Shown: positions 30,933-39,125, counted from the first letter of the stretch. The stretch is 64,000 bases of DNA from Comamonas terrigena NBRC 13299 (GCF_006740045.1 NZ_AP019749.1:2499001-2563000), one strand, 5' to 3'. The notes: a model not told the origin generated them from the sequence alone. Numbers and translations are program-made.

Positions 30933-30996
30933 GCGCCGTAAACCAGTCACTGCCAACGTGAGTGCATGAGGCGGAGGTTGATATGCAGGTTTACAT

Positions 30997-31012
30997 GTGC
31001 ATGAAAATGCAC
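30997..31012. promoter_or_regulatory. Putative operator of arsR2
   Basis: GTGCATGAAAATGCAC is a perfect 6-4-6 inverted repeat ending 14 bases before the arsR2 ATG. It is a good candidate ArsR2 half-site pair, and differs in sequence from the operator of arsR1. Confidence 0.55.
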
Positions 31013-31026
31013 GTATTATTCGCAGC

Positions 31027-31377
31027 ATGTCCACCTCGCCTCTCAACCGCACGCATGCCATTGACGCCGCCATTGCGTCCTTGGAAAGCAGCTTTTTCAA
31101 AGCGCTTTGCGAGCCTGCCCGGATTGCAGTGCTCAAGCGAGTGATGCAACTGGGGAGCGCCGACGTAACGGAGATCGCTGCCGAGTTGCCCCAGGAGCGC
31201 TCTGTGGTTTCTCGCCATCTGCAGATCCTGTCTGAGGCCGGAATCGTGCGGGCGCACAAGTCAGGCCGACAGATGTTCTATGAGGTGGACGGTCCCTCAA
31301 TCATCCTGCGGCTGGAGGACATGCTGTCTCACACCAAGGGCATTGCAGCCCATTGCTGCCCTGGCAATCAACGGTAG
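31027..31377 (+). CDS. arsR: Second ArsR-family repressor
   Basis: A 116-aa ArsR/SmtB winged-helix protein, distinct from the first. The recognition helix lies in VTEIAAELPQERSVVSRHLQILSEAGIV. Cysteines occur in FFKALCEPAR, near the N terminus, and in the terminal AAHCCPGNQR, so an As(III) site from one N-terminal Cys and a C-terminal CC pair is possible. Start ATG at 31027; a GTG ten codons earlier coincides with the upstream palindrome and is unlikely. It separates the two flavin monooxygenases and may control the second. Confidence 0.88.
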   Translation: MSTSPLNRTHAIDAAIASLESSFFKALCEPARIAVLKRVMQLGSADVTEIAAELPQERSVVSRHLQILSEAGIVRAHKSGRQMFYEVDGPSIILRLEDMLSHTKGIAAHCCPGNQR

Positions 31378-31402
31378 TTTTTTTCCTCCAACATGTGTAT
31401 AT

Positions 31403-31412
31403 GTGCGCACAA
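31403..31412. promoter_or_regulatory. Palindrome TGTGCGCACA at the start of the second monooxygenase gene
   Basis: A perfect 10-bp palindrome touching the ATG at 31413 and sharing TGTGC with the arsR2 operator region. It may be an ArsR2 site overlapping the translation start. Confidence 0.4.
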
Positions 31413-32456
31413 ATGAACACAGATAACTTTGAGGTGATCGTGATCGGTGGCGGCCAGGCTGGCTTGGCGTGCGGGTGGCACCTACAACGCCAAGGGCGTG
31501 ACTTTGTAATCCTGGATGCGCAAGACAGGCCTGGGGGGAATTGGCGCAACTACTACGACAGCCTCAGGCTGTTTTCGCCGGCACGGTATTCGGGGTTGCC
31601 TGGCATGGCATTTCCGGGAGAGCCAGGTCGTTACCCCCTGCGAGATGAGGTGGTTGAGTACCTGGAGCAATACAGTGAGCACTTCCAGTTGCCCATCAAA
31701 CAAAAAGCGCAGGTTGTCCTGGTGGAGCGAGAGGAGACGGGCTTTCGCGTCGCGACAGCAGATGGACAGATCTTTTTCTCGAAAGCCGTCGTGGTGGCCA
31801 CGGGGGCGTTCAGCCACCCCTACGTTCCCGAAATCACAGGCCTGCAGGACTTTGAGGGCCGCGTGCTCCACAGCGCAAGCTATGCAAGAGCCCAAGAGTA
31901 CTCTGGAGAGCGTGTCATCGTGGTGGGCGCTGCAAACTCTGCGGTACAGATAGCGCATGAGCTGGCCCAAGTGGCGAATGTGACGTTAGCGAGCCGAGAG
32001 CCTGTGCGCTTCTTTCCCCAGCGCCCTTTGGGCATCGACTTCCACGCTTGGCTGAAATGGACCGGTTTAGAGAAAACCAGATGGCTCAACGACCAAAGTA
32101 CCCCTGTGCTCGATCGAGGGACCTATCGGCGTGCGCTGCGCTCTGGGCAGATTCGGCACAAAGGCATGTTCCATCAAGTGACGCGTGATGGAGTGGTGTG
32201 GCAAGACGGAACTCATGAGCCGGTTCAAAGCATCATTTTTGCCACGGGATTTCGCCCGAACCTGGGGGCACTCGGGCAGCTGCCAGTGTTCGATCATCAA
32301 AACCGGGTAGCTCACAAAAATGGTGTCTCGACCACTGTTCCGGGCCTGTACTTCATTGGGCTGCCCAAGCAGCGCAGCTTTGCATCGGCCACCTTGCGAG
32401 GCGTGGTGCCAGATGCACAGTACATAGCGAAAAGACTGATAGCTCAATTGCGCTGA
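31413..32456 (+). CDS. Flavin-containing monooxygenase (CzcO/ArsO-like)
   Basis: A 347-aa FAD/NAD(P)H oxidoreductase related to the first ArsO protein but clearly divergent. FAD motif VIVIGGGQAGLACGWHL, the block [25 protein letters not shown](P) motif VIVVGAANSAVQIAHEL (the second glycine replaced by Ala-Ala), and the late IIFATGFRPNLG. Start is ambiguous: ATG 31413 or ATG 31401 (MCAQMN), neither with a Shine-Dalgarno sequence. It closes the arsenic cluster and begins 35 bases after arsR2. The substrate is unknown; an arsenical or sulfur compound is a guess from the neighbourhood. Confidence 0.8.
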   Translation: MNTDNFEVIVIGGGQAGLACGWHLQRQGRDFVILDAQDRPGGNWRNYYDSLRLFSPARYSGLPGMAFPGEPGRYPLRDEVVEYLEQYSEHFQLPIKQKAQVVLVEREETGFRVATADGQIFFSKAVVVATGAFSHPYVPEITGLQDFEGRVLHSASYARAQEYSGERVIVVGAANSAVQIAHELAQVANVTLASREPVRFFPQRPLGIDFHAWLKWTGLEKTRWLNDQSTPVLDRGTYRRALRSGQIRHKGMFHQVTRDGVVWQDGTHEPVQSIIFATGFRPNLGALGQLPVFDHQNRVAHKNGVSTTVPGLYFIGLPKQRSFASATLRGVVPDAQYIAKRLIAQLR

Positions 32457-32751
32457 TTCAGAATGGCTGTTTTGGGTCGATGCAAGCCTGCCTGAGAACG
32501 TAAGAGCGGTCGTTCGAGCTAGTACACAGCAAACCGCGCAATCGAGCGGCCGGTTCCGAGGATGACGCGGCCGTTCAGGACAGGCAGCGTTCAACGGCTG
32601 GCGTTAGCCTTTGCTGCCGCTTAGGCACTGCACGGTGAATGGCTAAGATCAGCCTGACGCAGTCGCCTGTGGGAGAACCTTCAAGGGCTGTTACTAAGTA
32701 AGCAGCCCTTACCCTTTGACCAGAAAAACCGTCACCAAGGTTCAATACCAC
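32457..32751. other. Right flank of the arsenic cluster, no intact gene
   Basis: No gene is supported. A near-perfect hairpin lies at 32683-32710: AAGGGCTGTTACT pairs with AGTAAGCAGCCCTT, with one bulged G and a one-base loop. No T tract follows directly, so it could be a recombination-related or RNA structure rather than a terminator. I searched by eye for a repeat of the selC 3' end and found none. Confidence 0.45.
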
Positions 32752-32925
32752 AGCACGCTGATGGCGGCCTTGGACCGCATGAACCATGCATCGGGAAAAG
32801 GCACTGTGGCAGTGGGCAGCGCCGTGCAAGTGGGTGCCAGCGGCACCCGGCCAACCCATTGCAGCCAAACGTTCAACGCGGTCTCTTCCAACAGATATGC
32901 CACTCGCGCCGAACGCCGCCCTGCG
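32752..32925 (+). pseudogene. umuC: umuC C-terminal fragment
   Basis: One frame reads LMAALDRMNHASGKGTVAVG, then SSNRYATRAERRPA. This is the extreme C terminus of the Y-family polymerase V subunit UmuC, where the usual pattern is a helix ending in MN..(F/Y)G(R/K)GT(V/L), then S(P/S).YTTR..ELP. The catalytic domains are absent and no start signal precedes it. It lies upstream of umuD, the reverse of the normal umuD-umuC order, so it is not the partner of the following gene but debris of another copy or of a rearrangement. Confidence 0.72.
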
Positions 32926-33005
32926 GACTCAGCAGCCCCCCTTGTGCCAAAGGCCGCAGACACACCCGGTCACAAACCGCGGCAGCATCCGTCGCATGAC
33001 TCGCA

Positions 33006-33027
33006 TATACTGTATTTATGTACAGCC
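33006..33027 (+). promoter_or_regulatory. LexA (SOS) box and possible -10 of umuD
   Basis: CTGTATTTATGTACAG (33010-33025) is a CTGT-N8-ACAG SOS box close to the E. coli consensus. It contains the first ATG of the umuD frame (33018). A TATACT hexamer at 33006-33011 would place transcription start at about 33018. No good -35 is seen. Confidence 0.82.
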
Positions 33028-33464
33028 ATCGTTTCCTTGCCGGCCTGCCCGTGCCCGCCACCATCACCGCCATGCCGCTGCCCATGCTGGCAGCGCCCGC
33101 GCGCGGCGGCCGAGCCAGTCCGGCGGAACGCGGTGCGGTCACGCACCTCGACCTGGCCACAGAACTGGCGCAGCACCCGCAGTCCATCTTCATCCTGCGG
33201 CAGACGGGTGACAGCATGGAAGGCGCTGGCATGTTCGACGGCGACATGCTGGTGGTGGACAAACTCCTCCAGCCCGTGCACGGCGACATCGTGGTGGCCC
33301 AGGTGGATGGCGAATTCACCTGCAAGCGCCTGCATGTGCGCGACGGTCAGTTCGTGCTGCACCCGGAAAACCCGGCATATCCGGACATCCATCCCCAGGA
33401 GGGGCAGCACATCGAGATCTGGGGCGTGGTCACCAGCAGCGTCAAGCGCTTGCGCACAGCGTGA
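33018..33464 (+). CDS. umuD: UmuD-type SOS mutagenesis protein (peptidase S24)
   Basis: RecA-stimulated self-cleaving subunit of translesion polymerase V. As drawn, 148 aa. The catalytic serine is S66 in TGDSMEGAG and the general-base lysine K103 in DGEFTCKRL; their 37-residue spacing equals that of E. coli UmuD (S60/K97). The cleavage region ARGGRASPAERG aligns with the E. coli CGFPSPAADY. There is no DNA-binding domain, so it is not LexA. The first ATG lies inside the SOS box, so the mRNA may be leaderless, or translation may begin at ATG 33072 (M19). No intact umuC is in the window. Confidence 0.88.
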   Translation: MYSHRFLAGLPVPATITAMPLPMLAAPARGGRASPAERGAVTHLDLATELAQHPQSIFILRQTGDSMEGAGMFDGDMLVVDKLLQPVHGDIVVAQVDGEFTCKRLHVRDGQFVLHPENPAYPDIHPQEGQHIEIWGVVTSSVKRLRTA

Positions 33465-33499
33465 GGGCATGGGGCATGGGGCATGGGGCATGGGGCATG
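33465..33499. repeat. Heptanucleotide tandem repeat GGGCATG
   Basis: Five tandem 7-bp units begin immediately after the umuD stop codon. They are non-coding and likely slippage-prone. Confidence 0.85.
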
Positions 33500-33910
33500 A
33501 GGGCCTGCCCTGCCCGCACTGATGTTCGCGCCAGGTGACTGCGGCTTTCAGTTGCTGCCCCATGGCCCCGCCATAGCCACACACCCCGCAGCCTCCCCGG
33601 CGCCGCAGCGGCACACGGCCCCTGCCGGGCATCCCCCGGTTCCACCACCAGCACTACCGCCCATCCAGAAACCCTGTTCTGCATTGCAAAACAGGGGTCT
33701 GCGCCATGCTGGATGCATGTCCAGACACCGGCATCCAGGGCCATTCGGAAAGCCTTCAACAGCTATCAAATACACAGCATCCTCACTTCATCTCGCCCGC
33801 ACTCCACCCAGGTGCCTTGGTGGGCAATTGCCGATAGCATTTATTCGAATGCCGACAGGCTGCGCACAGAGAGGGTTCGATGTCGCGCACAGGGGGGATA
33901 GAAATAGATC
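33500..33910. other. Non-coding gap between umuD and the GGDEF gene
   Basis: No gene is supported. A 7-bp inverted repeat CCCTGTT (33672-33678) with AACAGGG (33690-33696) could end transcription weakly, but it lacks a T tract on the plus strand. The promoter of the GGDEF gene presumably lies in the AT-richer part after 33770. Confidence 0.4.
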
Positions 33911-35188
33911 ATGCTGGATTTGACGACGGTGTCGATGATGATCGTTCTGTCCTCGGTCACCCTCGCTGCGCTGACGGGTTTCTGGGGCAGAAAATTCTGG
34001 AACGACGGTGGCAGCCAGCTGACACTGGGCCTGGTGCTGTTCGGCGTGGGCTTCAGCTGCCTGAGCTTCATGGGCTCCCCACTGCGGCCTCTGCTGTCCG
34101 GCATCGGCTATGTGGCGTTTGCCAGCGGCATCTGCGCCAGCATTGCCAGCCTGCACCGCTTCTACCGCATCCCGCTCACCACCGCCTGGCTGTATGTGCT
34201 GCCGGTGTGCATTGCCGTGGTCTATGTGCTGCTGCTCGATCCAGCCCAGGTTGTGGCGCGCACGCGCACGGTCTGCGGCATGCTGATCCTGCACAACCTG
34301 TGGATGGCGCAGCTGCTGCTGCGCCGCTACCACCATATGGGGCGCGGGGAATGGGTGTTCATGGCAGGCGTGGCGCTGCTCACCGCCGCCCTGGTGCTGC
34401 GCATGTTCTCGCCCCAGCTGTCGCTGACCGTGCTGCCTCCTTCCAGCACCCGCAGCAGCTCTTCGTTGCTGCTGTCCTATGCCGTGCTGTTCATCGCCCT
34501 GCACCTCAAGGCCATCGGCTTTCTGATGATGGCCCAGGCGCGGGCAGACCAGCAGCTGCTGCGCTTTGCCAATGAAGACAGCCTCACCGGCCTGCCCAAC
34601 CGCCGCACGGTCATGCAGGCCCTGCAGCACACACTGGATCTACCCCACCACCAGCGCCGGCCCCTGGCCGTGCTGCTGATGGACCTTGACCACTTCAAGC
34701 GCGTCAACGACCAGTGCGGCCACCCGGCGGGCGACCAGGTGCTGGCCGGCATGGGGCTGATGCTGCGCCAACAGCTGCGCCCGCTCAGTGTGGCCGGCCG
34801 CTATGGCGGGGAAGAGTTCATTGTGGTCTGCCCGGACACTACAGCCGAACAGGCCGTGCAGCTGGCCAACCGCCTGTGTGAAGCCGCCCGCAACCAGTTG
34901 CGCGCCCACCATGCCAAAGGCAGCTGGCCGGTAACCATCAGCGTGGGCGTCAGCGCCCTGGCTGCAGACAGTGCAGACGTCTGCAGCAGTGTGCTGCTGC
35001 ACCAGGCCGATCAGGCCCTGTACCAGGCCAAGCACGCCGGGCGCGACCGGGTCTGCCTGTTCGGCGCAACCGCTGGCGACGAGGCACTGGACGGCCTGGA
35101 CCTGCTGGGCCAGGGCCTGGGCCTGGGCTTGCTGCGCTTTCCGGAACGCTTTGTGCGCCCCAGCAGGGACGATACGGCCGAAAGGTAG
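33911..35188 (+). CDS. Membrane-bound GGDEF diguanylate cyclase
   Basis: Predicted to make cyclic di-GMP from two GTP. In 425 aa, the first 215 residues hold about six hydrophobic helices with no recognised periplasmic sensor. The GGDEF domain follows (about 225-395) with DSLTGLPNRRTVM, LLMDLDHFKRVNDQCGHPAGDQVL, the active-site GGEEF in AGRYGGEEFIV, and ISVGVSAL. The product-inhibition I-site RxxD that usually lies five residues before GGEEF reads RPLS here, so feedback inhibition by c-di-GMP is probably lost. A short tail without a domain ends the protein. It is transcribed alone. Confidence 0.9.
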   Translation: MLDLTTVSMMIVLSSVTLAALTGFWGRKFWNDGGSQLTLGLVLFGVGFSCLSFMGSPLRPLLSGIGYVAFASGICASIASLHRFYRIPLTTAWLYVLPVCIAVVYVLLLDPAQVVARTRTVCGMLILHNLWMAQLLLRRYHHMGRGEWVFMAGVALLTAALVLRMFSPQLSLTVLPPSSTRSSSSLLLSYAVLFIALHLKAIGFLMMAQARADQQLLRFANEDSLTGLPNRRTVMQALQHTLDLPHHQRRPLAVLLMDLDHFKRVNDQCGHPAGDQVLAGMGLMLRQQLRPLSVAGRYGGEEFIVVCPDTTAEQAVQLANRLCEAARNQLRAHHAKGSWPVTISVGVSALAADSADVCSSVLLHQADQALYQAKHAGRDRVCLFGATAGDEALDGLDLLGQGLGLGLLRFPERFVRPSRDDTAER

Positions 35189-35400
35189 ACGCCTGTACCT
35201 TGCCCGGCCGGGACGCAGAAAACGCGCGAAAAACACACAGCACACACGCGGAAGGCACGCGGCAAGGACACAGAAGGCACGTTCAGGAGGCACAGCCCCC
35301 CGGGTGCGCAGCGCTGCCGCGCACCGCCAGCCCCACAGCACTTCAGCGATCGCTCACCGGCACCGCGTCCACACCGAAGCCGAAACTAAAGAGCCAGCTC

Positions 35401-36228
35401 CTAACGCTGCACCCGGTAGTGGTAGCCATAGACCGGTACAAAGCCCAGGCTGGCATACAGCTGCTCGGCCACCTGGTTGCCGCCGCGCACCTGCAGGTCC
35501 ACCTGCTGCGCCCCCTGCGCCGCGGCCCATTGCAGCAGGCCGCACACCAGTTGCCGGCCCAAGCCTTGCCTCCGGCATTCCGGCGCCACCACCACGTCGT
35601 ACAGGCCCGCGTCGCCGCGCTCCAGCACCGCCAGGCCCCAGGCCACGCTGCGCCCGCCTTGCTCCACCGTGGCATAGCCGCACTGCCCGCCAATGCCATC
35701 CACAATCCGCTGGTGCCAGGGCTGCTGCTGCGCCGCCAGCCCGCTGGCCTGGGCATAGCCGGCCAGCCAGGCCGGCGTGCAGCGGGGCTCCACGGGCACG
35801 GCGGGCAGCTGGCAGTCCGCTGGCGTGCCGTGGCGCAGCAAAAAACGGGAAGGCTCCACCAGCGCATAGCCGCGCGCGGCCAGCAGCGCATCGCACTGTG
35901 CATCCGCCAGCGGAGACAGCCGGAAGATCGCGGGCAGCTGCTGCCGCGCATACCAGGCTTCGATGGCCTGCAGCAAACCCTCGTCCAGCAAGGTACCGGC
36001 CTGCACCGCGTTGGCCGAATTGGCGCGCTTGGTGTAGCCGCCGCTGCTGCGCAGCAGCCAGCCGTCCATCACCGCCGTGCGCACCGCCGGCCAGGCATTG
36101 AAGCTGCGCTGCTCCAGCCGCGCCACGCTGGCCATGCCCGGCGCGGCCACCAGAGGAAGGGAACCATCGGGACCGGCTGGAACACCCGGAACGGGCGGCG
36201 CACCGGCCGCAGTGACAGAAGCATCCAT
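35401..36228 (-). CDS. GNAT-family N-acetyltransferase
   Basis: A 275-aa protein with a C-terminal GNAT domain. Motif A is VVVAPECRRQGLGRQLVCGLLQWA (the acetyl-CoA pyrophosphate loop R-x-x-G-x-G/A appears as RRQGLGR), followed by VRGGNQVAEQLYASLGFVPVYGYHYR. The N-terminal 150 residues (from LEQRSFNAWPAVRTAVMDGWLLR) resemble the first half of a double-GNAT fold. The substrate is unknown. It is divergent from selD, with about 180 bases between; no functional link is evident. The 212-base gap on its 3' side (35189-35400) holds no gene. Confidence 0.85.
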   Translation of the reverse strand: MDASVTAAGAPPVPGVPAGPDGSLPLVAAPGMASVARLEQRSFNAWPAVRTAVMDGWLLRSSGGYTKRANSANAVQAGTLLDEGLLQAIEAWYARQQLPAIFRLSPLADAQCDALLAARGYALVEPSRFLLRHGTPADCQLPAVPVEPRCTPAWLAGYAQASGLAAQQQPWHQRIVDGIGGQCGYATVEQGGRSVAWGLAVLERGDAGLYDVVVAPECRRQGLGRQLVCGLLQWAAAQGAQQVDLQVRGGNQVAEQLYASLGFVPVYGYHYRVQR

Positions 36229-36411
36229 AGACTAAAAAAAGCAGAAAAACGACCGCCGCAACCCTGGCTTTCTGGCCGCAGGCCCAGCTGCCGATAATAG
36301 GGGGAGTCGCCGCTGGCGCGCCGCCCCCCTGCCCTGCAGCACGGCGGCGCCCACCGGCCCTGTTGGACCCTGCCCGCCCGGCCTGCGCCGCGGGCTTTTT
36401 CACACGCTGCC

Positions 36412-37488
36412 ATGACTGTCACCACCCCAGCCTCCACCACCGCCCCTGCCGTGCCCCGTTTGACTTCGCTGTCCCATGGCGGTGGCTGCGGCTGCAAGAT
36501 CGCCCCCGGCGTGCTGTCGGAACTGCTGGCCAAGAGCAACCTGCCCAAGCAGTTCTTCCCCAATCTGCTGGTGGGCACCGAGACGGCCGACGACGCCGCC
36601 GTCTACCGCATCAACGACGAGCAGGCCATCGTCGCCACCACCGACTTCTTCATGCCCATCGTCGACGACGCTTTCGACTTTGGTCGCATCGCCGCCACCA
36701 ATGCGCTGTCCGACATCTACGCCATGGGCGGCACCCCGCTGATGGCGCTGGCCATTGTGGGCATGCCCATCAATGTGCTGCCGCACGATGTGATCGCCAA
36801 GATCCTGGAAGGCGGTGAGTCCGTGTGCCGCGACGCCGGCATCCCGCTGGCCGGCGGCCACTCCATCGACTCGGTGGAACCCATCTACGGTCTGGTGGGC
36901 ATCGGCATCGTCAACCCCAAGCAGATGAAGCGCAACGCCGACGCCCAGGCCGGCGACGTGCTGGTGCTGGGCAAGCCGCTGGGCGTGGGCATTCTGTCCG
37001 CCGCCCTCAAGAAGAACCTGCTCGATGACGCAGGCTACCGTGCCATGGTGGCCGCCACCACCCAGCTCAACCGCCCTGGCATGGAACTGTCCCAGCTGGC
37101 CGGCGTGCACGCCCTGACCGATGTGACCGGCTTCGGCCTGCTGGGCCACAGCCTGGAGCTGGCCCGCGGCGCAGGCCTGACCGCCCGCATCGACAGCCGC
37201 ACCCTGCCCGTGCTGCCGGGCGTGGCAGACTTTGCCGCGCAAGGCGTGTTCACCGGCGCCTCCACCCGCAACTGGGCCAGCTACGGCGCCAGCGTGCAAC
37301 TGGCCAGCGGCATCAGCGATGCCCAGCGCGCCCTGCTGACCGACCCGCAAACCTCCGGCGGCCTGCTGGTGTCCTGCACCCCTGAGACCGTGCAGCAGGT
37401 GCTGGACCTGTTCGCCCGCCATGGCTTTGCCGATGCAGCCGTTGTGGGCCGCATGGAAGCCGGCGCCGCCCAGGTGGTCGTCGACTGA
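36412..37488 (+). CDS. selD: Selenide, water dikinase (selenophosphate synthetase)
   Basis: Makes selenophosphate from selenide and ATP, the selenium donor for SelA and for tRNA 2-selenouridine. The 358-aa protein has the glycine-rich N-terminal loop SHGGGCGCKI with the catalytic cysteine and lysine; cysteine, not selenocysteine, is encoded. Further motifs are DDAAVYRI, TTDFFMPIVDD, NALSDIYAMGG, ESVCRDAGIPLAGGHSID and VTGFGLLGHSLEL. It lies 13 kb from selA-selB-selC, the intervening DNA being mainly the arsenic island and a few unrelated genes. It is flanked by a divergent GNAT gene and a terminator. Confidence 0.96.
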   Translation: MTVTTPASTTAPAVPRLTSLSHGGGCGCKIAPGVLSELLAKSNLPKQFFPNLLVGTETADDAAVYRINDEQAIVATTDFFMPIVDDAFDFGRIAATNALSDIYAMGGTPLMALAIVGMPINVLPHDVIAKILEGGESVCRDAGIPLAGGHSIDSVEPIYGLVGIGIVNPKQMKRNADAQAGDVLVLGKPLGVGILSAALKKNLLDDAGYRAMVAATTQLNRPGMELSQLAGVHALTDVTGFGLLGHSLELARGAGLTARIDSRTLPVLPGVADFAAQGVFTGASTRNWASYGASVQLASGISDAQRALLTDPQTSGGLLVSCTPETVQQVLDLFARHGFADAAVVGRMEAGAAQVVVD

Positions 37489-37554
37489 GCCTGCAGAGCC
37501 CACAGGGTTACAGGGCCACAGGCCCTGCGGGGCGCCACCGCACTCCCGCACACT

Positions 37555-37576
37555 GGCACCTTCGGGTGCCTTTTTT
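37555..37576 (+). terminator. Terminator of selD
   Basis: GGCACC-TTCG-GGTGCC with a UUCG tetraloop and six T residues, 66 bases after the selD stop. Confidence 0.92.
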
Positions 37577-37727
37577 GCGCCCGCAGCCACCGCCGTCGCT
37601 TTGACACGCTGTTTTGCCGATGTGACGCCGCAACACTGCCTGACTGCCCGCACGCAGGCGCACAATGGCAGGCTCCTCCCGGGCAAGCCTTGCCCCTCAC
37701 CCCATCTCCCCCTCATCTGGTTGGACT

Positions 37728-38984
37728 ATGTTGAATTCCCGCGTCGCCGTCCTGGGCGCCGGCATGGTGGGCGTTGCCACCGCCCTGGAACTGCAGCGCC
37801 TGGGCGCCCAGGTCACCCTGATCGACCGGCGCGATCCGGGCCAGGAAACCTCCTACGGCAATGCCGGCGTCATCGCCCGCAGCTCGCTGATGCCGTTCAA
37901 CCACCCCGATCTGTGGAAATCGCTGCCCACGCTGCTGCGCAACAACACCGCCTCGCTGCGCTACAACACCGCGTTCATGCTGCGCAACCTGGGCTGGGGC
38001 CTGTCCTACCTGCGCCATGCCACCCACAGCGCGTTTGAGGAAACCACCACCGCGCTGGACGCGCTGATCCGCCTGTCCACCGCCGAACACCAGCGCCTGT
38101 TGGCCGAAGTGGGTGAAAGCCGGCGCCTGCGCGACAACGGCTGGCTGTTCCTATACCGCAGCCAGGCCGCTTTCGACGGCGGCCAGTTGGGCCGCGCCAC
38201 CATGGACCACTTTGGCGTGCGCACCCAGGTGCTGGATACCCCGGCCCTGCACGCGCTGGAACCCGTGCTGCGCCCCTCCGTGTTCACCAAGGCGCTGTGG
38301 ATCCAGGACACCTATTCCGTCGACAGCCCTGGCCAGGTCACCGCCGCCTACGCCCGGGCCTTTGCCGCGCGCGGCGGCATCGTCAGCACCCGCCAGCTGC
38401 ACACCCTGCAGCGCAATGGCGAAGGCTGGGATGTGCTGGACGACAGCGGCCAGGCCAGCTACTTCGACCAGGTGGTGGTGGCCCTGGGCCCGTGGAGCAA
38501 GCAGTTCATGGGCCGGCTGGGCATCCGCGTGCCCATGGCCTTCGAGCGCGGCTACCACATGCATTACGCCGCAGACAGCGCCAGCCCGGCGCGCCTTCAA
38601 CGCCCGGTATACGACACCGGCGGCGCCTATGTACTCTCGCCCATGGAGCAAGGCCTGCGCCTGTCCACCGGCGTGGAGCTGAACGACTGCGAGGCCGCCC
38701 CCCACCCCGTGCAGCTGGAGCTGGCCGAAGCCGCCGCCCGCCAGGCACTGCCGCTGGGCGCACGCCTGGAAGCCGCGCCCTGGATGGGCAGCCGCCCCAC
38801 GCTGCCGGACTGCCGCCCCATCATCGGCGCCATGCCCGGGCGCCGCAATCTGTGGCTGGCCTTCGGCCACCAGCATGTCGGTTTTTCCACTGGCACCGGC
38901 ACCGCCAAACTGCTGGGCGCGCTAATGAGCGGGCAGCCCGCTCCCATCGACGCCCACGCCTTCCGCGCCGAACGCTTCCTCTGA
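37728..38984 (+). CDS. DadA-family FAD-dependent D-amino acid dehydrogenase
   Basis: A 418-aa FAD oxidoreductase of the DAO/DadA family, which deaminates D-amino acids and passes electrons to the respiratory chain. FAD motif AVLGAGMVGVATALELQRLGAQVTLID with the acidic ribose-binding residue at its end. DadA-like RRDPGQETSYGNAGVIARSS follows, then VALGPWSKQFMGRLG and the C-terminal FAD segment WMGSRPTLPDCRPIIG...LWLAFGHQHVGFSTG. Length fits DadA (432 aa in E. coli), but the substrate is not certain, so I leave the symbol open. A heavily deleted second copy lies at 41.6 kb on the far side of the chemoreceptor gene. Confidence 0.87.
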   Translation: MLNSRVAVLGAGMVGVATALELQRLGAQVTLIDRRDPGQETSYGNAGVIARSSLMPFNHPDLWKSLPTLLRNNTASLRYNTAFMLRNLGWGLSYLRHATHSAFEETTTALDALIRLSTAEHQRLLAEVGESRRLRDNGWLFLYRSQAAFDGGQLGRATMDHFGVRTQVLDTPALHALEPVLRPSVFTKALWIQDTYSVDSPGQVTAAYARAFAARGGIVSTRQLHTLQRNGEGWDVLDDSGQASYFDQVVVALGPWSKQFMGRLGIRVPMAFERGYHMHYAADSASPARLQRPVYDTGGAYVLSPMEQGLRLSTGVELNDCEAAPHPVQLELAEAAARQALPLGARLEAAPWMGSRPTLPDCRPIIGAMPGRRNLWLAFGHQHVGFSTGTGTAKLLGALMSGQPAPIDAHAFRAERFL

Positions 38985-39036
38985 GCCGCCTCGTCCCACA
39001 CCGCACCGCCGCAGGGCGTTCTGCCCCCCGGCCAGC

Positions 39037-39062
39037 ACTACCGGAGAAACATCTCCGGTAGT
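39037..39062 (+). terminator. Hairpin downstream of the DadA-like gene
   Basis: ACTACCGGAGA and TCTCCGGTAGT form a perfect 11-bp stem with an AACA loop, 53 bases after the stop. No T tract follows, so it may be a pause or mRNA-end structure. A degenerate version follows the broken copy near 42010-42050. Confidence 0.55.
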
Positions 39063-39125
39063 CTTCGGAAGACGGCCAGTCTCAACGTCTAAAGGTATGG
39101 AGGGCTCCGAAGATGCTCTCCAGGG

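Noticed and set aside
32560..32640. An integron attC site (GTTAGCC-like core near 32602)
   Set aside because: No matching inverse core and no integrase of that type were found; the resemblance is limited to a few bases.
33018..33464. A LexA-like repressor
   Set aside because: It has the S24 peptidase domain but no N-terminal helix-turn-helix, and its length matches UmuD.
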